Shown piece after piece: positions 1-11,813 of a DNA stretch of 64,000 bases. A model generated the notes under the pieces. That model was not told where the DNA came from, did not search any database, and was given only the letters and a program-made list of their open reading frames with translations. The DNA comes from Rhytidiadelphus loreus (lineage: Eukaryota > Streptophyta > Bryopsida > Hypnales > Hylocomiaceae), in NCBI GenBank assembly GCA_947034895.1, contig OX344763.1, forward strand, positions 1,676,501 to 1,740,500, written 5' to 3'. The position numbers were made by a program, and so were the translations under genes. Positions within the stretch are counted from its first letter, which is position 1. Each line of letters opens with the position of its first letter.

Positions 1-102
1 ATCCTACAGAAGTGAGAGAAGCCGTATTAGATAACCAGAACTTATAGTAATCCTTCAAACAATATTGTATAGAAACAAAAGGAAGGAAGAATAAAGTCTT
101 AC

Positions 103-2276
103 TGTTTCCATGAAGCCCCCCCCCACTGATGATATCTGAAATGCCAAAACGCTAACGACAATTCAAGCTCCCTCAAAGAATCCTCCGTTGTTGCACTAGA
201 GGAGTACCACCATGCCTTGATTTGAAAGTACCTACTCTCTGCCTCCTCAAGATTTTTCGCGTCCTTGTAGTCTCTACAAAGTTTCATGTGTTGGTTTTGA
301 AACTCGCGCTTGATAAGTCTCTCGATGTGTTGCTTCATTGAAGTGGCCTAGTGAAAGAGGCAGGTGCGTTCCCGGTCCACCATCTTCACAGAAGGATCTC
401 TGGAGCCGTAAACAATTCGAACAGCATTCCAATTGGCTTGAGCACTGTCTGCCATGAAGCCTTTAAAATTTGGATTCGGTAAGCCATTCTTCTCCAAAAC
501 TCTATTCAGACATCTCCACATAATAACTTGTCCATCAGTATCCTTTGACTGCATGTCGCAGACAGCAATAGTCATGACCTTACAATAACTGGAATCATAT
601 ACATGACAGGCAATTGTAGTCCAACCCTTGACGCGTTTAACATGGTCAAACATTAGCCAACAATTAGCCAAGTCTCCTCCCAATTGCATCCGGCGTACAA
701 GATCAACTCCGCTCCCGGGACCATCAACAAGCATTTTAAACAAGTACACTTTCTCTTGTCTTTGACCCGGAAACACGTTGTCGTAAATGAACTCAATTTT
801 GGCTTGCTTCTTCATTGCCAGTAGCCGATCGATCTCCCCTCCTTCTACTCCAGTGCTACGGAAGGATGCAATAATGTTTCTAACATTCGGTGAACTCAGA
901 ACTTGGAACTTGTCCATGACGTCATCCAGTTCCTTTCCCCTCAACATTTCCTTTGGTCCGTCACTTGCGTGAACCAAGAAAATATCCAAGAACTCTTTGC
1001 TAGCAGCCAGAGCTATCGCAGAAGCTTTAGCTGTAGGTGTCTTCTAAACTTCTTTTGCAATGAGTTCAGATATGGTGTCCAGGGAATCTCGGCAAAGGCT
1101 ATCAGACACTAGGTGGTTATGAGTGCCTAAATGAATGCAAGCCCTCGTCATATCAGCTGCGCCTATGACATAGTAAATTCTTTCGTAGCAGAAATTCACG
1201 CAAGTTGGTGGTAGTTTACAAACTCTACAAACTAAGGTCAAATCTTTCGGAGGAATTGACCCTACGTGGAAAGAAGTACCAGTGTTACCGGTCCACTCTG
1301 TTTCGTTTTTCTTCGAGCAACGCTTTAAGTAATCGCACGATTCATTCATGCATGTCAAGTGACCAGCATAAGAAGACTTTTTGAACTTCAAACCAAAATC
1401 ATTGTGAATGTTCGATGTCATAGTACGACACCATGTATGACCATCATAGCGTTTGTCCATGCCAGACATGTTCCTAGAGGAGCTTGATGATGTTAATGAC
1501 CGGCAAGGTGGAAGCTCAAAGATAATGTCACCGTCAAAACTAGTAGGCAAGAACTGAACCTTATTGTGAGTAATAGAGTCAAAATTTAGAGTAGCAAATT
1601 CATTCCTACACCCTCGAATACTCCTTAGCTTTCTAAGACATTGCATGACACTGTGTAATTGACGGTCCGATGGATAAAGGGGCGGGCGAGTGAAGATAGA
1701 ACTACCTGCACTACTATCTCGTCCACCAGTAGATTGGTTCCATGGGACCCTCGTGGAATCGTCAGCAGAGGACGTAGAAAAGAAACGGTGACCAACATCC
1801 CTAGGGTCTCCCTCGGAATCACTAGATAACTTGACAACAAGACTTAAGAAATGCTTCTCAGTAGGACCTCCAGAACTTTGACCACCATCACCAGAAGACT
1901 GTTGTGGCCCTTCGATCTCCACTTTAACGGCTCTAAATATTGGAAGCTGTGCAATAGATGCATCAGACAAGGGGGTAAGAATCTCTATTGAGGCAACCAT
2001 CACATGAGCGTGCAGTCCGAAAGCTCTGAAAGAACCGGCCGGTAAACTCCAAACATGACCGTGCACATTGCTAATTCTAGGCATTAGAACCGATTGAAGA
2101 AGAGTTCCAGAGTCAGATTTAATCTCTTCCTCGACATATATGGAGGACTCCTTGAAACCATAACGGACGTGAAGCATGTTACTTGAAACACCAACTAATC
2201 CATCGGCATTTAGACGCAAAAGAAGAGGCACCTTATGACCGTCAGCTCTAATGGACGCTATAGCGCAAGTCAACAT
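103..2276 (-). pseudogene. MULE-like DDE transposase, copy 1, exon 1 (pseudogene)
   Basis: Homologous along its length to the transposase at 53403–57219. The N-terminal part begins with an RADGH..VPL block, followed by a variable acidic/serine-rich stretch and a zinc-binding region (GHLTCMNESCDYLKR). The DDE core follows, with MFDHVKRVK, VCDMQSKD, MADSAQANWNAVRIVYG and the C-x2-H segment RTCLFH. It is broken by an in-frame TAG at 1046–1044 (the other copy has Ser) and a TAG at 350–348 (Trp in the other copy, directly after CxxH). A run of nine G on the coding strand at 116–124 throws the last codons out of frame relative to the WGGF end in the other copy. A splice donor (ACA|GTAAG) sits at 102–101. 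The second exon, with the SWIM finger, is outside the window. The start is uncertain: the first ATG (2276) is a few codons upstream of the position corresponding to the other copy's start. Confidence 0.85.
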
Positions 2277-3015
2277 TGAAAAGGAACGGGCTTGCTCTAG
2301 TCCACAGAATAGTACACTAGCGGAAAAGTTGTATTCTATGACAAGACAAGGATATGAGAAGCAATCCGTTTCCAGCCTGAATGATATAGGGACACAAGTT
2401 TAATGATATGACTATACTGAAGTAGTTGAACTATATATATTTATCAGATATGTCTTAAGTAGAAAAAATCTATAGAAATCTCCCTTCCTTAATACAGTCA
2501 AAGCGAATTTTGAAATAAGCAAATCCTAGATTCGCTTTAGAAGCTCATATTTTGTATCTTAGGTACAATGCCAAATTCAAACGTAAATGTTGTTTAAAAT
2601 TTGAATGATGGCAATGAACACCCAAAATATATTATTTAATGATGATTGAACATGAGAGACAAGAACATTATCTGTCAAATCCTAAGGCTGTAAATTTCTA
2701 CAGCTCTCAAATAAATAAGTGTCATCAAAATTGATAATTAATGCCTCCTCAATTGAAGTCGTTTTCAAAACTTGTAAGGCATAAATCTATAGACCATTCA
2801 AAATATTGAAACCCCAATATCTACTATAGTGCTCATGTAATCTCAAATCAAATATGTCAATCTCTGACACAGAGATTGACACTTTAGTTTAGTATAAGTT
2901 GTCTAAGTGAAGCTGATGAAAGTCTTTTACTGTCTCCACTACTTGCCTTCGCATGGACAGTGATTTTGATCAATTCAGACTAATATGGTTTGTATTAGCA
3001 AATTAGATTAGATAG
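2277..3015. promoter_or_regulatory. Shared upstream region between divergent transposase and methyltransferase genes (copy 1)
   Basis: These 739 bp lie between the two divergent start codons, nearly the same length as the corresponding 757-bp region of the second element (52646–53402). It is AT-rich, with TATA-like stretches such as ATATATATTTAT near 2432–2443. No ORF is visible. A bidirectional promoter is inferred from gene arrangement only. Confidence 0.4.
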
Positions 3016-6000
3016 ATGTTACCGAGTGAGGGAGAATCAAGGCCTCAAAAGTCTAGGATAAAGGGCCGTAAGAAGAATGGTAGTTCACTGCACTTTAGTA
3101 ATTCTAAAGAGTTGAGGCGGTCGAGAATGAATCGTCAGAAATCAGCCCCCAATGTAGTATCTATTGTACAAGAGAATGCTATAGAGGTCGACATATTCCG
3201 AGAGAGATCAAGTAATGATGTTTCGAGAGGAATCATGCAATTAGGCTTTGATAATCAACAGTCCAACGAGATGGAACAGGAGGAAGTAATAGTACGACAC
3301 GGTTACCATATACGCCTTGTAAGTTGAGCAACAATCTGAAATGTGCTAGTCCAAAAATATAACGGAATCATGAATGACTTAGTAAATTTTGGAAATGGTC
3401 AATTCAACATTTCATAAAAGCAGCGTGCCCCACAAAAAAAATAATGATTCAAAAAATGAAATACCAAATATCTAATCATTGTGATTAGCGCCACATGACG
3501 ACACATGCAGCTACCGCATCGGCCTTGGTTTGTAAGACCTAGGAAGACACCGCCACGCCTCCTCACCGCCTGCACGAGTACCGCCGACCCCGGTCCCAAA
3601 CCTCCGCCGACCAGTCTCACATTCTTGAAGCGAACCCTAAATCTCGTTTTCTTGTGCTTGCATTCCACAGATGAACCCTGCTGCGGCATCTGCAAGTGGA
3701 CCGCAGTTGGTTGCAATGGAGACAAGGAGCGGACGCGAGAGAGGGCGGAAAGACGAGGCTATTCCACCCAGTGCCGATCCAAGAGCACAAGCGTCGCAGG
3801 TATGCAATGCGTGATGTGATTTGTGTTCGGGGAGGGGTGTCCCATGATTTGTTTTTGGGAGGGGTGTCCCGTGATTTGTTTTTGGGAGGGGTGATGAATC
3901 CCCCTCCCCTCCGACTATCGCAACCCTAACGAGGTCGAGGACCTGCCCTCGGTGGCGAGGCCCTCACTGGGGTACCGTGTGCTTGCAATTTTTTTTATTT
4001 CAATGTGCACATCTTTGTTTTGAGAGGGGTGATGAATCCCCCTCCTATCCCGACTGACGCAACCTTGACGAGGCCGAGGACCCCTCTTCGGTGGCGAGGC
4101 CCTCACTGGGTTCCCGTGTGCTTGCAATTTTTTTATTTCAATGTGCACTTCTTTGTTCTGGGAGGGGTGATGAATCCCCCTCCCCTCCGACTGTCGCAAC
4201 CCTGACGAGGCCGAGGACCTGCCCTCGATGGCGAGGCCCTCACTGGGGTTCCTGTGTGCTTGCAATTTTTTTAATTTCAATGTGTACTTCTTTGTTTTGG
4301 GAAGGGTGATGAATGCCCCTCCCCTCCGACTGTCGCAACCCTGACGAGGCCGAGGACCCTCCTTCGTTGGTGAGGCCTTCACTGGGGTAACCGTGTGCTT
4401 GCAATTTTTTTAATTTCAATGTGCACTTCTTGTTTCGGGAAGGGTGATGAAGACCCTTTCCCTCGCCCATAAATTGAATTTTGTGAACTCATACATTTGT
4501 TTCTTTGTAATCAGAATACATGTATAGATACACTAACAGTCCGGACACATGGGACCTCGGTGCCTGATTTGGCTGTTGATGCCCTTGAGACCCCAATTCT
4601 TTTGGACGAAGTTGGGGATGAGCCTATGCATGATGTCTCGGATTCTGCTGAAGGTTCTCGGTTTCTCGGAGAGGACGATATACGGACACAAAAGCTTGAT
4701 TATGTATCAACTATTTCCAGTATGCGCTTTGAACTGCATCATCTATCCAAGATGGATATTCCTCTTTGTCGTCTGGTTCCCATGCCCATGGTAAGACCTA
4801 CTTTGGAGTGCGATTTGGTGCAACTTGAGGCGGACTATATCCACGGCTATGAGAACGGAGCTCGAGTTTTTTATGTCTCTATTTCGAACGAGGAAGGCCA
4901 AACTGGTGTATTTTCAGACTCAAAAAAGGGGGAGTGGTGACCTCTCTGGAATTCTGTCAACGACCAGTTTAATTCATATTTGAGGAGTCATCCTGAGCTC
5001 GTGCACTTGGTGGACGCTAAGTTCTTTATCTACGATGGAAACCACTGCCGTATCACATGGATGAGACACATAAGGCGACTTCACAGTGCTCACCCAAAGT
5101 GGCATGTCCGTGTTGATTCTATTCTATTGGATACCAAAAGAAGACTTGGTGCGGCCATGCAAGTTATGCATGATATCAATCAGTGAGTTCCGGTCTATCA
5201 TTTTGGAATTCTAGTATTTGCTCAATCTTGTATCAATTAATGCTAATTTCGTGACCTTGTCCATGTCATTAGGCACACCAAGAATTCTCATGTCAAAACG
5301 AATCTTGTTCACACATTGTACCGTGTTCGCAAGTATGGCATGATGCCTCTACAGAAGTTCACTGAGCTATTGAGCGCCAAAGATGCTAAGGCATGTACTC
5401 AAAACATCCGGAAAACGTGATACAGCATGCCCATGGAGGTGTTTACATCATTTATTTTCCAAGTAAGATATTCATTGATTCATTTTTCTTCTTGTCGTAT
5501 TCCCCTCTACTTCATTAGAGTAGGTATTTGTGGAATTTTGCAACCAACGTACTCCTTGACATTTTACCTTTTAATTGTTTTTCCAACAAGAGATTTTGGT
5601 TGCAGCAGATGCTTCGGTCCGCAATTCTACGAGGATACTCCAGTGCAGGATGTCACTCCAGATGGTGTTGCAATGGCGATGTAACATGCAACTAAGGAAG
5701 CAACCAGATTGCTTTGCCAAAAACTTTACAAAATTCAAGCTGTGGCCAATCCGGTTTTAGGTGATGAGTAGCTTCAAGAGGTAATTGGATTAGCATCTTC
5801 ATATTTCTCTGATTTCCTCTTGTCACTTTCTTGTTCATGATACTAAATTACCTATGTCCCATCTCAGATTGAACGACATTGGAGCTTATACGCTGTCCAG
5901 GAATTGCCCTTGGACAAGCTACAACTCATTGCAACTGCAAATGTGGAATCAAGACACAAAGTCAAGTGGCTCAAGTGGATTAACTCTTCCGCAGCTACTC

Positions 6001-8763
6001 GTGAGGCACGTCGTGTTCCTCCAAGACCAGCAAACGATGACAAAATCATGAGCTTCCTCTCTAAGGCTTGTTGGTATGCTGCGGTAAGTCTCCTTGAAAT
6101 ATCATTTTATACAGATTCTTTAAATTCGAAATTTTTTTAAGCTTCTAATTTCCTTCTTCTACACCTCATTTGACAGATTGAGGACTCTGCTCTTGAGTTA
6201 TATGAGAGCATTATCAAGGCCGACAAGATTCCAGTGAATATGGAGGTGCCTGCAGAGCCGGCAACACTTCCTGACTACATTGAGGGATGGCAGATGAAAT
6301 TGTAGGACCACGCGTATGCAGGAGCATTCAGGGTGCTGAGTCTTTTAAGAAGTCAGACTCCTTTAAGGACTTCAAGAATTCTGCCCTTGTTGTGAAGAGG
6401 ACCATTTACAGGTTTGAAATTGAGCTCGAAGCACTGAGATTTATTGGTGCACGATTCTTTTGCTTGTCAATGAGTCCATGTTCTTGCTATGCAAAATGTG
6501 AATTATGAGTTTAATGCACACAAATTGATTCCTGATTAGGTATTTCAAATTTGAGTTGTACATGAAGAAGGCCATCTCCAAGGCCGATTTGCCGCCCTTT
6601 CTCAACACGTGGTTGGATTGATCGTCTGAGGCTTGTATGTTCTCATCTGCCCAAGACCGGAACTGGCCGAGTGTTCATCTTCAATCCGGCGCTTGGTACT
6701 TGGAATGTAGTGGCGGTTTCACACCACCTGAGGAGGAAGCTCTCTTTATGAGCATCAAAGAGAGTCCAATTACGGAGGCGGAGTTACCTGAATTCGCAGG
6801 GCTTGAGGCCGATGCCCGGAAGAAAGCCATGAAGCGACGGGAGTTAGCAGACAAGAAAAAGGAAGAGAAGTGGGAAACCGCGAAAAAGAAGCTTGAAGAA
6901 AATGAAGTCAAAAAGAGAGATCGGAAAGCTGAGAAGGCCAAGACTAATACCCAAGGCAAGCAGAAGGGAAAGAAGAGAAAAGTGGAGACTCCGGTGGTTG
7001 ATCAAGCGACAAGTGATGGAGCCATGAAGAAATCCTCGTCAGGCTTCTCGCTCACCCGGTCACACCTGTTGCATGGCCTGCCACCTCATGTTACAGACTT
7101 GACTGCGGTGGCCGCTGTCGACCAATGCATCTTGAATGTTTTTGTCTCTAGTCTAGTGGGATCAGAGGAAGGCCCTGCAACGCAAGCGTTTAAAGACGTA
7201 TTCTCTCTTTTAGAGAAGGTACACCATGTACGATTTTGGTCCAATTCATTTGTCTATGCTTACCTGTTAGTAAATTCTCAGAACCTATGCAAGTGCTCAT
7301 TCCATCGCATGATGTCATATTTGAATGGTTAGTTTCTTCGAAGCGTAGTTCACATTCTTACATGTCTGCAGCATGCCTCGGACAAGAAACGCTTCTTTAA
7401 TGGTGTGGCAACAGGAGAAGCAACCGTGGACCTGCTAATTGTTGATGTCTCGGAGGGTCTACCGGTCCCTACTGTTTCCATTCCACCGACATCCGTTCCG
7501 AAGTGAAACCAATTCTCAGAAGACGGTTTGTAAGCCGTTTTTGACTTTGCGGAGAACTATGTACACGACGCTGGTGCTCTTCTAGTGATCTACCCTTTTA
7601 GTCGGGACATTAAATCCTATCTCTTGGGATTTTGCGAATCATTTGGGTTTAAATCCGAAAGGGAGTATTGGGGCACTAACAGATTGCATTTGACCTCACC
7701 TGTGGATCCTTCTGGAACGGTAAGACCTCCACTATGGATAGTTATCAATCTATTGAATTGACTTCATGTTCAAATAGAATTGAATATATTTTTCAATTGC
7801 ATACTAATTTGAAAATTGGTGCAGACACAGCGCTTCAAAATTTCACTATACATGAAGGCTAAAACCGGACCATTAAGGTCTCGATTCATTTTCCAGCACG
7901 TCCCAACTCATACTGCAGTAGACGTTAATGTGGGCAAAGATGACCTTTTGCAGAATTTTTGCAATAAGGAAGATTAGACCATGAATGGCAATGTCCTTTG
8001 GCGTGGGCCTCGAGAGAAGGCTCGGCCCTTCATGCAAATGCTTATTGAAGGAACTACCTTGCTTGGTGACGTCGTCATGGACTACATTGCATCTACAAGT
8101 TAATTTTTTGTTTTTAATTTAGCAATTGAATTTCTGGTTCACATTACTTTAATTCTGCGAAATTTTGTTCACTGTTGCTGCAGCCTCTCTCTATCTTTGC
8201 AGGTGCCAGCATTTATGCATGTCGAGCTACTGGGCGCCATATAGTGGCTTTAGAGGACGATAAGTCTATTTTTGAGGCCCTCCTTGCTCCCTTTAACTGC
8301 TCCGTTGTGATCCCAGAGCCTACACCACAGAGCTCTAAAGCTACCCTAGTTGATTTGGATGACGAGGTGGTGTCGGTCCAGCGTGTGCCAAAGACAACAC
8401 GATTTAGTAAGTAAGTTTATCCCTATGCTTCTGAACCACAAATATAAGGATGCTTTTGGTATCTGGTTCTCATATTTATTTCTTATTTTTTGTAGGCAAG
8501 GCGCGAAAATGAAGATGTCATCAACGAAACCGTTTTTTGCAAATCCGGCCTTCTTCCGCAGTCCTCCTTAGTTTTTTCAGCTGCCAAGGTAAGCTGAAGC
8601 AGCCGCAAGGTAGCTTCAAACTCATGACCCTAAAACACATTCTAGGGCCCGAGTAGTAGATCCCCGTGTTCTAGTTTATGTAGATCATTCTACTAAAGAT
8701 TCAGCAGATGACTCATCAGACATTGATGAGAGCCATGCATCCGAATCTTCTAGCAGTACCTAA
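3016..8763 (+). pseudogene. ParB–DNA methyltransferase fusion, copy 1 (pseudogene, 12 exons)
   Basis: Twelve exons can be placed by GT–AG borders and alignment to the minus-strand paralogue at 43357–52645: 3016–3318, 3671–3799, 4515–5182, 5273–5462, about 5591–5780, 5868–6083, 6177–6411, 6540–7218, 7372–7719, 7825–8098, 8203–8410 and 8496–8763. Exons 4 (190 nt), 6 (216 nt) and 9 (348 nt) have exactly the paralogue's lengths. Exon 1 encodes a basic, NLS-like N-terminus. Exon 3 has a ParB-like motif DGNHCR, where the paralogue has DGNHR. Exon 8 ends the ParB part with a Lys/Glu-rich segment (6781–6990). Exons 9–11 encode the methyltransferase, whose motif I region reads GASIYACRATGRHIVALE. At least nine premature stops are present (4938, 5418, 6303, 6619, 7504, 7530, 7975, 8569 and others in exon 5), plus frameshifts in exons 5 and 7. 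The tail ends in SESSSST-stop, like the paralogue's SMSSSST-stop. It cannot make a full protein. Confidence 0.85.
3829..4455 (+). repeat. 138-bp minisatellite in intron 2 of the methyltransferase pseudogene
   Basis: The marker GTGATGAATC (varied in later units) recurs at 3891, 4030, 4168, 4306 and 4444, giving a period of 138–139 bp and about four units. Each unit has a GC-rich part (CCCTCGGTGGCGAGGCCCTC, an imperfect dyad CCTCG…CGAGG) and a T-rich part ending near TTCAATGTGCACTTC. At its left edge a shorter 31-bp subrepeat (GGGAGGGGTGTCCC…TGATTTGTTTTT) occurs about three times. Because 138 is a multiple of 3, long spurious ORFs run through on both strands. The array lies in the same intron as the larger array of the second element. 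Confidence 0.9.
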
Positions 8764-8939
8764 CTCCAAGTATACTCCCATCTATTGTATTTCCATATAC
8801 TCATGTACATAGTTATGATGTCTTCTCTTTGCGTAGTTTGTTATCTTTCTTTTCTAGTCTATGGCATTTTTTATCTTACTTGGTCCCCTAAACCTCGCAG
8901 ACCTTTCATTTGCATGTTCCTAAAGTGTAAAATCACAAT

Positions 8940-9064
8940 ATTTTGTAATCCACGGTCATAGGTCCACATCTAAAAATTCCAAAGAAAGGTCACCCTAAAC
9001 TAAAGGCTCACAAGCTCATAGGCTCTTGGGCTCATGCTCCAAAGTTCACAAAATAGCACCCCCG
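8940..9064 (-). repeat. Right terminal/subterminal repeat of element copy 1
   Basis: Contains CCACGGTCATAGGTCCACAT (8951–8970), also found at the other element's subterminus, followed by a cluster of GCTCA words (GGCTCACAAGCTCATAGGCT) and the terminus TTCACAAAATAGCACCCCCG. The order of motifs from inside to outside is the same as at both ends of the complete element. Confidence 0.75.
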
Positions 9065-10899
9065 CTTCCGATGCAAGAAATGACAAACAAATTACATGTA
9101 CAAGTTTAGAATATTGAAAGACTATTGGGGGGACTTACGAAGAACATCTTTTTATTTTTTATTTTTTATTTCATTTGGCTTGGGTGCATCCCAAAATTCT
9201 TGCATTTTTACTAAGAGCTATTAGTTTAGGAATAACATTTGAATTTAAAAAAAATAAGAATGATGTTTTTAAGCCCAAAACTACTTCAAACCTAAAACAA
9301 GGCTAAAATCTTCATCTATATTTTTTTTTCTATGATGAAATGTATGGGAAAAAAACAAGCCTTAAACCACAACATTTAATGAAAACCAATCATTCAATCC
9401 CTAAACTCTTACCTTTGGCATAAGAAATGACCAAAAAATTACATGCACAAGTTTCAAATATTCAAAGACTAATGGGGGACTCACTAAGAACATTTTATAT
9501 TTTTTTTTTCTATGAAGAAATGGACCTTAAAAAATGAGCCCTACATTACAAGATTTTATGAAAATTTTCTAATTAAATAAAAAGAAAAAAAAAAACATGT
9601 AGAAGTTGCAAATTAGATGAACATTTGAAATCCATGAAAAAAATAAAATTCATGCAGCTTTTTAAAATTTTACTATGTAAAATCTATTTCTCTTTGAATG
9701 AGCCAATCACAATAAGGTAGAGGGACCCATTTATGACTAGTGACCCATTCTTGACCTATAGGTGCACGTATTTTTGACCAAGCTTAGCATGTTTTCTTTA
9801 CTTTTCAAGGTTGTAACTAAAAAAATACATGATACATGTCCCAAGTTGTGAAATTGAAAGTAAGAAATAATGATTAGGAAAAAAGTTCTCGAATGATCGG
9901 AATTAAAATAGTTTAGATATTGGTCATGGGTCCAAAGTACTTTTCAAAATGCATAGGATTTTCAATTCAAGAGATAAAATTAACGAATTTTTTGCAATCC
10001 CCATCATTTCTATTGTTGCACTCCTAAAAAATATTTGATTTGCCTTACACTACTCCAAATCATGTCCAAAATTGCTTATTTGATTAGGAATGGGTCCCTC
10101 TCTACCTTATCCCCTGTCAAATATTTCTAAAAAATTGAAGCCCAAAAGGCAAGAAAATAATTTTTACAAAAAGAAAACAAAATATGTATAAGTTTCAAAT
10201 GAGATGATTGTTTCCAAATTGTTGGAAAAAAATGATGCTCTTTTTATCCATAGTAATATGTACACTTACTTTTATTTTAACAACCCTACTACTGTAGCTT
10301 AAAAAATTTAACACCTAATAGCCTACACATAAGAAAAAAATGAAAAAGCTAAAAAAAATATGTAGAAGTTACAAATTAGATGAACATTTGAAATCCATGG
10401 AAAAAATAAATCCATGCACCTTTTCTAAATTTTACTACGAAAAATCCATTTTTCTTTAAATGAGCCAATCCCAATATTCCATGTCAAATATTTCTAAAAG
10501 GTATGAACCTAAACACAAACCTTTCACGTGCAAAATAAGACAAAGAACTATTTTAATAGGATGGAAATTCAACTATTCATCATCCAAATTATGTTGCTTA
10601 AAAAAAGGTCTTCTTTAATACTAAGTAGTTTTTCTCTTATAAAAGATGCTCATTTGTAGGTACTAGAAATGATGCATAAGGACAACTCATCTTGTAAGAG
10701 TACTTATTCATTTTTTTTAAATAAGTCTTGATAGATGCTAATAATAACTTAGAAAAATTCCTAAACATTTCAATCATTTGGATTTATTATTCTAACATCT
10801 ATTATATGATATTGAAAAAGACGGGTGGATGAAGTGCAATATTAAATGTTGTGGTGGACAAGTGCTCAATCAACTTTTGTTAATCTTACAAATATGTTT
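9065..10899. other. AT-rich intergenic DNA with dispersed internal duplications
   Basis: No gene is visible. Long stretches are repeated directly: a segment starting AAATGACAAACAAATTACATG near 9080 recurs near 9425, and the segment AAATTAGATGAACATTTGAAATCC with its flanks near 9610 recurs near 10374. These look like remnants of an older repeat array or nested AT-rich transposons. I cannot name the family. Confidence 0.5.

Positions 10900-11813
<914 letters not shown>

Larger units (their letters stand above)
1..9064. mobile_element. MULE-like element copy 1 (decayed, left end outside window) with transposase and ParB–methyltransferase pseudogenes
   Basis: Seen: a minus-strand transposase pseudogene (103–2276) and a plus-strand ParB–methyltransferase pseudogene (3016–8763) diverge from a shared upstream region, exactly as in the complete element at 42798–57726. 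The right end (9045–9064) read inward is CGGGGGTGCTATTTTGTGAA, which aligns base for base with the methyltransferase-side terminus of the other element (CAGGGTTGCTATTTTGTGAG). The bases just outside (9065–9074, CTTCCGATGC) would be the target duplication, but its partner lies beyond the window. The second transposase exon is also beyond base 1. Many stops and frameshifts in both genes mark it as an old, non-autonomous copy. It is inverted relative to the other element and 33.7 kb away. The two are clearly diverged in protein sequence, so they look like separate insertions of related subfamilies rather than a recent duplication. Confidence 0.82.

Noticed and set aside
3915..4470. ORFs of 66–155 codons across the 138-bp repeats
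   Set aside because: The unit length is a multiple of three, so any frame free of stops in one unit stays open; no conserved protein is recognised.
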